From NCBI RefSeq assembly GCF_902809845.1, contig NZ_CADDWI010000008.1, positions 1 through 64,000 on the forward strand: a stretch of DNA of 64,000 nucleotides, in the 5' to 3' direction. The notes below the pieces were generated by a model, which was given only the letters and a program-made list of their open reading frames with translations, was not told the DNA's origin and did not search any database. Shown piece after piece: positions 27,362 to 35,988 of the stretch. This DNA comes from Chelativorans sp. Marseille-P2723. GTDB taxonomy: Bacteria; Pseudomonadota; Alphaproteobacteria; Rhizobiales; Rhizobiaceae. Made by a program: the position numbers and the translations under genes. The first letter of the stretch is position 1. Every line of letters starts with the position of its first letter.

Positions 27362-28353
27362 TGCCTGGCTCCGATGCGGGACATGGTCACGCTGAACACC
27401 ACGGCCAGGATCAGGACGATTCCCTGGAACATGCCCGTGTAGAAAGAGGAGACGCCCGCCGAAAAGAGGACCTTCTGGAGCAGCGTCAGGGTGGCTGCGC
27501 CAATCACGGTTGCAAAGAGCCCTCCGCTTCCGCCGGCCAGTGATGTGCCTCCGAGGGCCACGGCGGCGAAGGAAAGCAGCAGCAATGGCGCCCCTGAGGT
27601 GGGATTTCCGGTCGCTGTCTGGGCGCTGAGCATGAAGCCCGCCAGCCCGTACAGGGCTCCGGCAAGCAGATAGGCCCCGAAACGAACGCGAATGACATTC
27701 ACGCCCGACAATGCCGCTGCCTGCTCATCCGCGCCGATTGCGTAGAGGGAGATGCCGAACCGCGTCCGCCGGACAATGAGCCACAGGCAGACGACTGCAG
27801 CTACGACGAGGCCGGAGACAGGGATGATCCCCCAGAGCCTGTCCGTCAACTCATAGACAATCCATTCGGCTACATAGCCGCCGGGCGCATCGAGAATGAC
27901 GAGCGCGATGCCCTGACAGATGATCATGGTCGCGAGGGTGGCCGCGATGGACTGCAGTCCGAACCACCCGACCAGCACCCCGTTCACGGCACCGATGAAC
28001 CCGCCGATCAGGATGCAGAGCAGCACCGAAAGCAGCGCCCCGCCGGGCCCGTCCATGGGCATTGTGGCCAGAACCACATTGCAGATCGAGATCACGCCCG
28101 CGAGCGAGAGATCGAAACCGCGATTGATCACCACGAGCGTCAGGCCGGCAGCGGCCAGCGCGAGCGGCGCAGTATTGTTCATCAGGGCCGCAATCGCATA
28201 GGGCTGGAGCGCGCGCGGCTCAAGGACCCCGTAGACGGCATAGAGCGCCAGATATGTAACGAGGATCAGGCTGCCGCCCTGCACGAAGCGCTTGAAGGCG
28301 TTTGCCATCGGCGTGGAATGTCTCGGCAGTACGCTGCTGGTCGACAAGCTCAT
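27358..28353 (-). CDS. Sugar ABC transporter permease, RbsC family (first permease)
   Basis: A 331-residue permease with about ten helices: LTLVVINRGFDLSLAGVISI, VNGVLVGWFGLQSIAATLAT and SFAAVALGGTSLAGGSGGLF are family signatures. I start at 28353 (MSLSTSSVLPRHSTPM), 13 bases after the ATPase stop; the frame extends to 28389, overlapping the ATPase gene. It forms the membrane pore with the second permease. Confidence 0.92.
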   Translation of the reverse strand: MSLSTSSVLPRHSTPMANAFKRFVQGGSLILVTYLALYAVYGVLEPRALQPYAIAALMNNTAPLALAAAGLTLVVINRGFDLSLAGVISICNVVLATMPMDGPGGALLSVLLCILIGGFIGAVNGVLVGWFGLQSIAATLATMIICQGIALVILDAPGGYVAEWIVYELTDRLWGIIPVSGLVVAAVVCLWLIVRRTRFGISLYAIGADEQAAALSGVNVIRVRFGAYLLAGALYGLAGFMLSAQTATGNPTSGAPLLLLSFAAVALGGTSLAGGSGGLFATVIGAATLTLLQKVLFSAGVSSFYTGMFQGIVLILAVVFSVTMSRIGARQ

Positions 28354-28366
28354 GAATGGACCTCGC

Positions 28367-29884
28367 TCATGCGGCCTCAACTCCGGCATGGCCGATCATC
28401 GCGGCCACCAATTGCTGCTCGTTGATCTCATCGCGGGAAAAGGTCCGGAAGATCCGGCCGCCATACAGAACCAGGCAGCGGTCACTCAGCTGGACGATTT
28501 CCGGAAGTTCGGAGGAGAAGAACAGGACAGATCCGCCGGAATCGGCAAATCGGCGAATCGCGGCATAGATCGACTGCTTGGTCCCGACATCCACGCCACG
28601 CGTGGGATCGAAGAGCAGCAGGGTACGCGCCCCCGTTGCCAGCGTTCGGCCCATAAGCGCTTTCTGCTGGTTCCCCCCGGACAGGTTCTCGATGTTGAAG
28701 GCAAGATAGCGCCGGTCCATCTCGACATTGTCCGCGGGCTCATGCGCCGCAGCCTTCTCGTTCCTGCCCCCGAGCAGGGCCATCCGCGCGATCCTTGGCA
28801 GGAAGGGCAGCACGATATTGGTGGCCGCCGTCAGTCCCGGCAGGATCCCCTCGACCTTTCTTTCTTCAGGCAGATAGCTGATTCCGCTGGCAAATCTCAT
28901 TGCCTGGCGTGGACCCTTGTAGGTCGCCCTGGTGCCATCGATCTCGACCTTGCCTTCAACGACCGGCAGAAGGCCCGCAAGCGTGCGAAACAGGGCTTGT
29001 TGCCCTTGTGCTTCCAGTGCCGCCACGCCGAGGACTTCCCCTGGATGGATCTCGAACGAAATGTCCTTTAGCCCATGGCCCGACAATCCACTGACCCTGA
29101 GGCGAGGCTCGCCGGAAGCGATCGTGGCCGTGCGAGTCGGGCGTTCCTCGACACGACGCCCGACCATCATCTCGAAAATGTCGTCATTTGTCGCATCGCT
29201 CAGGCTGACCGTAGCGATCGAGCGCCCATTGCGCAGCACTGTGGCGACGGTACAGATCTGCCGCACTTCCGCGAGGCGATGCGAGATGTATAGAATGGCC
29301 ACCCCGCGGGCTCTCGCCTTCTCGATCTGCTCGAACAGCCAGTCCGTCTCGGAAAGCGACGCCGTCGGCTCGTCCAGAATCAGCACGCGGCCCGCATTCT
29401 CCAATGCTCTTGCGATCTCGATGCGCTGCCGTTCCGACAAGGGCAACGTGCCGACCTCGGCCGCAGGATCAATCCGGTCGAGGCCATGACGGGACAGGAT
29501 TTCCTTTCCCCTGGCTAGTACAGCCGACCTGGACACGAACCCGAGCCGGGAAGCGTGCAGGCCAGGCAGAAGGACGTTCTCGGCGACGCTCAGGTTCGGC
29601 ACCAGGCTCAATTCCTGGAACGCAGTGGCAACCTGGCTTTCGCGGGCTTCCATGATCGATCGTGGCGAATAGGTTTGACCAGCCAGAATCATATGGCCGG
29701 CATCCGGCATCGTTACGCCACTGAGAATCCGTACGAGAGTGGACTTGCCGGCGCCATTCTCGCCGAGCAGGGCATGGACCTCGCCGGCACGGAGCGTGAT
29801 GTCCGCATGCTCCAGCGCCACCGTTGCACCGTAGGACTTGCGTAGCCCTTCCGCCTGCAGTTCGAAACCCGGGTTCCCCGACAT
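28367..29884 (-). CDS. Sugar ABC transporter ATPase with two nucleotide-binding domains (RbsA/XylG-like)
   Basis: A 505-residue double ATPase. First domain: Walker A GENGAGKSTLVRIL, a signature region PLSERQRIEIARALENAG and Walker B VLILDEPTASLSETDW. Second domain: the usual degenerate P-loop (GEVLGVAALEAQGQQALFRT), signature NLSGGNQQKALMGRTLA and LLLFDPTRGVDVGTK. In the first domain LSERQ replaces the more common LSVGQQQ, still within the family range. It is the first gene of the long minus-strand cluster; the start at 29884 (MSGNPGFELQAEGLRKSYG) is preceded by GAGGAGAGACG. Confidence 0.93.
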   Translation of the reverse strand: MSGNPGFELQAEGLRKSYGATVALEHADITLRAGEVHALLGENGAGKSTLVRILSGVTMPDAGHMILAGQTYSPRSIMEARESQVATAFQELSLVPNLSVAENVLLPGLHASRLGFVSRSAVLARGKEILSRHGLDRIDPAAEVGTLPLSERQRIEIARALENAGRVLILDEPTASLSETDWLFEQIEKARARGVAILYISHRLAEVRQICTVATVLRNGRSIATVSLSDATNDDIFEMMVGRRVEERPTRTATIASGEPRLRVSGLSGHGLKDISFEIHPGEVLGVAALEAQGQQALFRTLAGLLPVVEGKVEIDGTRATYKGPRQAMRFASGISYLPEERKVEGILPGLTAATNIVLPFLPRIARMALLGGRNEKAAAHEPADNVEMDRRYLAFNIENLSGGNQQKALMGRTLATGARTLLLFDPTRGVDVGTKQSIYAAIRRFADSGGSVLFFSSELPEIVQLSDRCLVLYGGRIFRTFSRDEINEQQLVAAMIGHAGVEAA

Positions 29885-29917
29885 CGTCTCTCCTCGCATC
29901 TGGCCTTCGCCGAGTGA

Positions 29918-29938
29918 GAACGTTTGCTGAAAACGTTC
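29918..29938. promoter_or_regulatory. Probable LacI-type operator before the importer operon
   Basis: A perfect 8-base inverted repeat, GAACGTTT (29918-29925) and AAACGTTC (29931-29938), separated by 5 bases, lies 34 bases upstream of the ATPase start. The AACGTT halves look like LacI/GalR-family sites, and a LacI-family gene is in the same cluster. Repression of the whole operon by it is inference. Confidence 0.7.
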
Positions 29939-30299
29939 CCATAATTAAGGATACGGGGATGGGAGTCGTCAAGACCGAATTTTCATTGTTGCAGGAAATC
30001 CCGGCGAAGCCGCGCTAACGCACTGATTCAATAAGGAATATGCAAACGGCATCCGCGCGCTTCTTCGCGGGGGGTGGGCGGCTGGTTGCCAAGAACGCAT
30101 GTCCTGCGGATTGCTGACGCATGTCGCGTGTGTCGCGCGCACCAACGGCGTGGTTGACAAGTCTCAGGCTGGCCGATTGACGCCGCATTCGTTGTGGTTC
30201 ACAACATGCGACAAGGGACCGCATTGCCAGGGAGGATGGCTTCTGCCGCGGGCGTGCTGCGTTCCGCACAAGAGGGGGAGGGCATAATGAAACTGAAGC

Positions 30300-30640
30300 A
30301 CATGGTCGCTTCTGCATCTGCGCCGCTTCCACATCCTCCCCCAGTTTGCCCGCCAGTTCCGCGGCCATCAGCGCTGCGACCCGCGCGGGCCAGGTGACCC
30401 ATGCGTCCCGCTCCTCCCGTGCCAGCCGGAAGACCAGCGTCTCGGCGCGGGCACGGTCGATGAGTTCGCCCTTGAGCTTCTGGAGCCGAATGCGCCGCTC
30501 CTGCGCCTTCAGCACCTCGTTGGCGGTTTTGGCCTGCAGGAAGGTGGTGCCGCTGCCGGCCGGCGGCGCGGCGAGTCCCTGCTCACGCAGCGTGTCGCCC
30601 ACGGCGGTGAACGCGCCCCGCGCGCCGGCAGCGCTCAATT
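30300..30640 (-). pseudogene. Fragment of a phage DNA-packaging-associated protein
   Basis: On the minus strand the stretch TFLQAKTANEVLKAQERRIR, LQKLKGELIDRARAETLVFR and LAREERDAWVTWPARVAALM with AAELAGKLGEDVEAAQMQK matches the small Nu1-like or so-called elements-of-external-origin proteins that accompany phage terminases (from memory). The N-terminal DNA-binding part is missing at about 30,640, where HerA sequence begins on the other strand, and the C-terminus runs into unrelated sequence near 30,300. The frame is open for 225 codons, but only this middle third looks like protein. No gene is visible between 29,939 and 30,299. Confidence 0.65.
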
Positions 30641-31091
30641 TAACAAAGGGCAACGTCCCCCGAGAGTGGTCATTTATGTTGAGGAAGCTCATAACCTAAT
30701 CGGAAGAAAGTCTGAACTCACCGAGATTTGGCCGCGGATCGCTAAAGAAGGTGCGAAATATGGTATCGCCCTTGTATATGCGACCCAGGAGCCCAGCTCG
30801 ATACATCCAAACATTTTAGCGAATACAGAAAACTTCTTTGTCACTCATCTCAATAATGACGCTGAGATTAGGGCTCTTTCTGGTTTTTACGATTTTGCCG
30901 ATTTTAGTGCGGGCTTGAAACGTAGTCAGGACGTCGGATTTGCCCGCATTAAGACACTGTCTGCCAACTTTGTCACTCCGACTCAAATATTAAAATTTGA
31001 ACCAGAGGCGGTTCGGAAGGAGTATCAGAGGGTCAGGGAGCTACCGGGCAATGATTGGTTCACACCTCTTCAGGTGCAGGGCCAACGCTGA
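30640..31091 (+). pseudogene. herA: HerA-type ATPase, C-terminal remnant
   Basis: HerA is a hexameric DNA translocase that works with NurA in end resection or phage defence. The remnant begins around NKGQRPRVVIYVEEAHNLIG, whose VIYVEE is the Walker B strand, and continues IAKEGAKYGIALVYATQEPS, ILANTENFFVTHLNNDAEIR and DVGFARIKTLSANFVTPTQI to a normal end. The Walker A and N-terminal barrel, roughly 400 residues, are gone; the sequence immediately left is a phage-protein fragment on the other strand. Only a GTG at 30666 without a ribosome site could start it. The TGA overlaps the NurA ATG (TGATG). Confidence 0.85.
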
Positions 31092-32503
31092 TGCCTTTCG
31101 CGAAGGAGACTGCGTCCTCCCTCGGTGCTGAGGACATCATGAAGGACGTAGAGGTCAAGGAGCTTTTTGGGCGGTGTCGTCATCATGTCGATCCCGTAGC
31201 CTACCAACAAGATATTTTGTCGGAAGTCCTCGATGTTACCAATCAAGTTGAACGTCCGCAGCGCGGCTACATCATCGCCGCCGATGGTTCGAACTACGAA
31301 GCGTCGGTATCAGATGGCTTCCCAAGCGCGCGCATGGGATTGCTCAAGATAGGTCAGGTCTGGATTGATACTGCCGCCTATCACAAGATCGACCCACGGT
31401 CCGGCGGCGACCCAGACCCTATAGTTATTGCTAAGCTTGAGAAGGAAAAAAACACTTACTCAGTGCCACTCACTGGAGCAGGTATTCATCTGGACGGCGA
31501 AGGGCCAAGAGAGAGTTTCCGAAGATCAATTTTTGAAGCCTTTAGATCATCGAGATTTGAACTTTTAGGAGAAGGTCTCGATAAGACCCTGGTTGATCTT
31601 CTGGAAATCTCTGGAGAGACAGAGCTCAAGGATGGAAAGCGTCATGTGGTTATCCCATCGAACCGGAGGTGTCCGATCTCGGGCGAACTGCTTGGGGAGG
31701 ACGTTCTTGTCCGGGAGGATATCGGCTATGCGCCTTCACCGCGCGCTGAGAACAAACCACTTTTTTTGACCGACGTGTTGCGACTGTCAGAGGCATTTGC
31801 TGAGGAAGGTAGTAATCAGCAGGCCTACACCAGAGCAATGAATGCCCTGGAACATCTTATACTTGCGCATACTATCATGAGGCTCGACGCTTCGGAGCAC
31901 ACGCGTGCCATATTGGATGGGGCGATATTCCTCATTGATGGTCCTCTTGGGATCTTTGGTGAACCAGCACGCCTGCACAGGCCGATTATGAAGATGCTTC
32001 ATGGGGTACGTGAAAGGTCAGTTGGCATCCGCCCCTTGATTATAGGGGTAGCGAAAAGTGGACGCGTCGTAGATCACGGAAAGCTTATACAGCCAATGCT
32101 GCTAGAACATTTTCCGAAGGGGAGGACACTCCTCCTGCCTATGAGCGATCCGTATCGGTATCGCTATGTCGATCTCGGGGCAAAGGATCCGGATTCGAAT
32201 TTTGGTAACGATACCCACTATGGACAAGCATTCCTTGTGCGTAGCGCAAACGATCGGATCTTCGAGCTAAATTTGTCGTACCCTTTCCCTGACAAGGGTG
32301 CCGGTTTCCAGGATCGCAAGGTAAACCTCGAACACTATCAAAAAGACATTGGCAGGGCGATCGGCATCCTTGAACTCTTCGAAACCGAACTATATGCCGA
32401 TGCCAACATTGTGCAGCACTTGGCTCACCGTTGTGCATCGATCTCTCATCGCCCCGCTGGCCGAACGCTCGACATGTTCGTGAGGTCCATTATCGGGATG
32501 TGA
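31091..32503 (+). CDS. nurA: NurA-domain nuclease, HerA partner
   Basis: A 470-residue protein with the NurA nuclease core: the first catalytic aspartate in GYIIAADGSNYEASVSDGFP and a later AILDGAIFLIDGPLGIFGEP, plus PLIIGVAKSGRVVDHGKLIQ. NurA is a 5'-3' exonuclease and single-strand endonuclease that acts inside a HerA ring; bacterial pairs are found in defence islands. The ATG at 31091 overlaps the HerA stop, so translation was coupled. The frame is intact, but its ATPase partner is truncated, so the pair cannot work as a normal complex unless another HerA exists. The gene looks richer in A and T than its neighbours, a sign of transfer. Confidence 0.85.
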   Translation: MPFAKETASSLGAEDIMKDVEVKELFGRCRHHVDPVAYQQDILSEVLDVTNQVERPQRGYIIAADGSNYEASVSDGFPSARMGLLKIGQVWIDTAAYHKIDPRSGGDPDPIVIAKLEKEKNTYSVPLTGAGIHLDGEGPRESFRRSIFEAFRSSRFELLGEGLDKTLVDLLEISGETELKDGKRHVVIPSNRRCPISGELLGEDVLVREDIGYAPSPRAENKPLFLTDVLRLSEAFAEEGSNQQAYTRAMNALEHLILAHTIMRLDASEHTRAILDGAIFLIDGPLGIFGEPARLHRPIMKMLHGVRERSVGIRPLIIGVAKSGRVVDHGKLIQPMLLEHFPKGRTLLLPMSDPYRYRYVDLGAKDPDSNFGNDTHYGQAFLVRSANDRIFELNLSYPFPDKGAGFQDRKVNLEHYQKDIGRAIGILELFETELYADANIVQHLAHRCASISHRPAGRTLDMFVRSIIGM

Positions 32504-32896
32504 TGGGAGGCGGCGTTTCGACATCTAGACGGTAGTGACGACTTAAATCTGGAGAGGCGATCGCCCGATACGCAGACCCGATCTTCAATACCGATGACGT
32601 GCTCCCCTGAATGTACGTAGCCGGTTGGTGGCTGAAGTTTCGACCCTAGACTCCTTCTCTCATCCTTATGACGCGCAAAAGTACGGACAGGCGAGAGGAA
32701 TAACTCAGCCATTACAACGCCTTGCGGCTCCGTACCAAATCCACGCAGTCAGGAGGTTTGGAGAATGTCGGCGGAGAGAGAATGAAACCAGCGATTCGGG
32801 CAGACAGTGCAGTCAACAGCTTTGACCCGAAAACCCGCAGTCTCGCGCCGTTTCGGCTTCCGAATACGAATCAGAGAATAATTCCAATAAGTTGAG
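32504..32896. other. Intergenic stretch, no gene seen
   Basis: Between the NurA gene and the serine tRNA no protein-like ORF, hairpin or repeat was found. It is the likely edge of the acquired island, but no repeat of the tRNA 3' end was recognised inside the window. Confidence 0.35.
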
Positions 32897-32987
32897 TGGC
32901 GGAGAGGATGGGATTCGAACCCACGAGGACCTTTTGAGCCCTACTCCCTTAGCAGGGGAGCGCCTTCGACCACTCGGCCACCTCTCC
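32897..32987 (-). tRNA. tRNA-Ser(GCU)
   Basis: Read on the minus strand the gene starts GGAGAGGTGGCCGAGTGGTC, has an anticodon stem CTCCC/GGGAG with loop CTGCTAA (anticodon GCT), a long variable arm, the TTCGAATCC T-loop, and ends CCTCTCC-G-CCA. The acceptor stem is perfect and the terminal CCA is encoded. It flanks the degenerate HerA-NurA island; serine tRNAs are frequent integration targets. Confidence 0.97.
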
Positions 32988-34124
32988 GGGGAAAACCCCT
33001 AGTCATATGGGCATTGGAAAACAAGCCGATTTTCATGTTTTTCCAATTTTCCTCCTTTTGCCAAAGGGCTCGCGTGGTGGGCAATAAGGGGAATAGAAGC
33101 GAACAGGTGGTTCAGAATGGCAAGAATCTGGGAAAGCTTGTTCCCCCTAGCTTCTGACTGAAACGAAGCTATTCATGCGAACGCCTCAATCGACGTCGAT
33201 CCGCCTTGCCGCGCAGCAAGACAACGCCTGCGCATCTGAAGGAAGAATCGGAAAGCAGCTCGGCAACACAGAAGCCTGTCCGCTCCTGCCGGATGGTGGC
33301 AGCAGTCTTGCCTCCCGTAATCAATATCCCTTGCTTCCGCTGCACGCCGAAGGGGGCGGAGGAAGCGCTGAAGCGCTCATTGTCGAGAAAATGCTGCGGC
33401 TTCGGGAGAAGGGAATCGCATCCTCTCCGACAATGCTCTGCCCGGGCGGCACCTCCTGCGGGTAATCATCGGACCCCTATAAGGATAAAGACCTTATGGC
33501 GGATGCCGTTCTTCGCAGCGGAAACGTTTTGGCCGCATGGCCTGAAGAGCCGAGTTCAGGCTCTGGGTTGCGGTGCCGCAATATGGATATGTGCCGCAAT
33601 CCGCTGGCTGCCGACCGACTCTCGCAGGTCCCTGACGTGCAAGGAACAGGCTGCCTAAGCCCTGATGCCGTTTCCGCCTTGTGAAAATCCACAGCCGCGG
33701 CGGCAGTCTTATTGGATCATCAAACGTAAGGGGCGCCACGCTGCATGGGCAATCGGACTTTGAACGAGTGCGAATCAAGGAGGCAAAGAAACAGCGAGAA
33801 CCATGATTGATTCGTCGGGAGAACCAGAAAAGGAGGCTCTGTTCCGGTAGTTCATACTGTCAGCACGCTTAGATGGTTAACAATTCATTTATGGCACCCG
33901 TGCAAACGTTGCTTTTGTGCAACAGCGCCGGAGCATAGAGCCTGGCGAGCCCTTTCGCGGGGGCAAACGCGGTTGAACCCATCATTCCGGTGAGTAATGT
34001 CGGCTGCGAAGAAGGAGCGCCCGGGGGGTGTGACTTTTTCGGACATCGGGGATGGGGCAGGCAACGCTGTCCTTCAGCATAAAATACCCAGACCCTACTT
34101 AAAAACGTTGACTGGAGGTCAGAA
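32988..34124. other. Long intergenic region before the porin gene
   Basis: About 1.1 kb with several short ORFs on both strands but none with convincing composition, ribosome site or recognisable domain. The last 200 bases probably hold the porin promoter and leader; the ribosome site TGGAGG is seen 10 bases before the porin ATG. An undetected small RNA is possible. Confidence 0.4.
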
Positions 34125-35201
34125 ATGAACATCAAGAGCCTTCTCGTTGGCTCCGCGATTGCGACGATGGGCGTTTCGGCTGCGCAAGCTGCTGATGCCA
34201 TCGTGATTCCCGAGCCGGAGCCCATGGAATACGTCCGCGTCTGCGACGTCTATGGCGCCGGATTCTTCTACATCCCCGGAACCGAGACCTGCCTGCGCGT
34301 CGGCGGCTATGTGCGCCACGACATCGGCATCGGCTTCCGCGGCCATCAGGACGTCCTCGACGTCGATGAGTTTCTAGACGGCGACTTCGATCTGAACGAC
34401 ACCTACTACCAGCGCACCCGTGCGCAGCTCAATGTGGACGCCCGCTCCGAGACGGAGATGGGCACGCTGCGCGCCTACATGGCCATGAACTTCCAGGCCA
34501 CCACCAGCGAGTTCGGCGTAGACGTCGATGGTGATGACGTGATCGATGGCGTCGGAGTCGGCACCGTCGAGCAGATGGACCTGAACCATGCCTATATCGA
34601 GCTGGGTGGTCTGCGCGTCGGTTACACCGATTCCTGGTTCTCCACCTTCACAGGCTATGCCGGCCCGGTCATCGGCGACGATTTCGTCGGCTTCGGCCCC
34701 TACAACACGCACATGATCTCCTACCGCTTCGACGGCGGCAACGGCTTCACCGCCGTGGTCTCGCTTGAAGATCTGGGCGGTCTTGACAGCTACCTACCGC
34801 ATGTGGTCGCCGGTGTTGGCTTCACGCAGGGCTGGGGCGGCGTCCGTGTTGTCGGTGCCTACGACTCCGTGTTTGAAGAGTGGGCCATCAAGGGACGCCT
34901 AGACGTTGCGATGACGCCGGATATCGGCCTCTTCGTCATGGGTGGCTGGTCTTCCGATCCGAACCAGTACGCCACGTGGGGCGGCGACTGGGCCGTCTGG
35001 GGCGGTGGTTCGCTGCGCCTGACCGAGACGCTGACCTTCAACGCTCAGCTCAGCTATGACGACCTCGAGACCTTCGCAGCGGTTGCGAACGTTGCGTGGC
35101 AGCCGGTTCCGGGCCTGACCATCACGCCTGAAATCGCCTACATCGACGCCGACGGCGAAGACGATTGGGGCGGCTTCCTCCGCTTCCAGCGCAACTTCTG
35201 A
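34125..35201 (+). CDS. Outer-membrane porin, Omp2b-like
   Basis: A 358-residue trimeric beta-barrel porin of the alphaproteobacterial porin family, forming general diffusion channels. A signal peptide is present (MNIKSLLVGSAIATMGVSAA cleaved near AQA), then the family's MEYVRVCDVYGAGFFYIPG with the paired cysteine in GTETCLRVGGYVRHDIG, RTRAQLNVDARSETEMGTLR, QMDLNHAYIELGGLRVGYTD, and the terminal barrel strand ending in phenylalanine (GGFLRFQRNF). Length and layout are normal. It is monocistronic, followed by a strong hairpin. A long acidic insertion (VDVDGDDVIDGVGVG) probably lies in an extracellular or pore loop. Confidence 0.93.
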   Translation: MNIKSLLVGSAIATMGVSAAQAADAIVIPEPEPMEYVRVCDVYGAGFFYIPGTETCLRVGGYVRHDIGIGFRGHQDVLDVDEFLDGDFDLNDTYYQRTRAQLNVDARSETEMGTLRAYMAMNFQATTSEFGVDVDGDDVIDGVGVGTVEQMDLNHAYIELGGLRVGYTDSWFSTFTGYAGPVIGDDFVGFGPYNTHMISYRFDGGNGFTAVVSLEDLGGLDSYLPHVVAGVGFTQGWGGVRVVGAYDSVFEEWAIKGRLDVAMTPDIGLFVMGGWSSDPNQYATWGGDWAVWGGGSLRLTETLTFNAQLSYDDLETFAAVANVAWQPVPGLTITPEIAYIDADGEDDWGGFLRFQRNF

Positions 35202-35234
35202 TTTTCCGCTCTCATTCGAGAGTTGAAGATTGCA

Positions 35235-35262
35235 CGGCTCGCGATCGAAAGATCGCGGGCCG
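35235..35262 (+). terminator. Hairpin after the porin gene
   Basis: CGGCTCGCGATC and GATCGCGGGCCG pair over 12 bases (one G-U) around a GAAA tetraloop, 34 bases after the porin stop. There is no T run, so termination may be partial; the hairpin may also stabilise the abundant porin mRNA. Confidence 0.6.
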
Positions 35263-35394
35263 TTGCCCTATGGAAGGCGTAATTGCGTGGAGGCAGTCCC
35301 GCCTGTTGCCAGAGTCTGGAATATTTCTGCGGGAACAGAGCGTCTGTCCGGACGTTTGGAGGGCTGTTGCCTGAGAACAAGAGAGGACAGACAG

Positions 35395-35751
35395 ATGAAT
35401 ATCAAGGCATTGCTTGCGGTCGTGGCCACGCTTGGTCTTGCCGGCCCCGCACTTGCACAGACGACCGGCGCCATAGGTGACACTCCTGAGGGCGTTAACA
35501 GCGGTCATGACGGCTGGTCTTCACCGGAAGAACAGCGTTTCTACGAGCGGCACAACGAGACGCTCATCCCCTTCTTTACGACGCAGGACTTCCAGGAAAT
35601 CCGCAGCGCTGATGAGATGAGGACGGCATGGGCCACGCTACCTGCGGACAGACAGGTAGAGATTCGCACGGATTGCGGCAGTGTACTGGCTAATCCGGGT
35701 GCCTTTGGCGAACGCACCGTGGAACTGTGCAACCAGCTTCAAGGCATGTAA
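35395..35751 (+). CDS. Small exported hypothetical protein
   Basis: From the ATG at 35395 (AGGACAGACAG upstream) a 118-residue protein with a clean signal peptide (MNIKALLAVVATLGLAGPAL, cleaved after ALA-Q). The mature part is about 97 residues with SPEEQRFYERHNETLIPFFT and a cysteine pair (RTDCGSVLAN and VELCNQLQ) that could form a disulfide in the periplasm. The frame is open to 35230, but the signal peptide decides the start. No family recognised; similar small secreted proteins are common in rhizobia. Confidence 0.75.
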   Translation: MNIKALLAVVATLGLAGPALAQTTGAIGDTPEGVNSGHDGWSSPEEQRFYERHNETLIPFFTTQDFQEIRSADEMRTAWATLPADRQVEIRTDCGSVLANPGAFGERTVELCNQLQGM

Positions 35752-35862
35752 GCGGGCACGCCCGCAGTATCCGGCCTGAAGCTCTTTCCGCCTTCAGGAG
35801 GCGGTGCGCAGATTCGTAAAGTGATGCGGCACTGACATCTTGAGCAACGGGCCCAGAAACGA

Positions 35863-35888
35863 AATGGCGGGCACTGCCCGCCATTTTT
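35863..35888 (+). terminator. Rho-independent terminator
   Basis: AATGGCGGGC and GCCCGCCATT form a 10-base perfect stem with a 3-base ACT loop, followed by TTT. It ends the transcript of the small exported protein and lies between convergent genes, so it may also stop the transglycosylase transcript arriving on the minus strand. Confidence 0.85.
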
Positions 35889-35988
35889 CATGCAAATCTC
35901 ATTGCCAAGGAACAGTGTGTAGCATTGCGCAAGCGGGTTGGGCGATGTGCTCGGTAAAGACGCTTGCCTGGCAGAAGCGCAACTGGCG

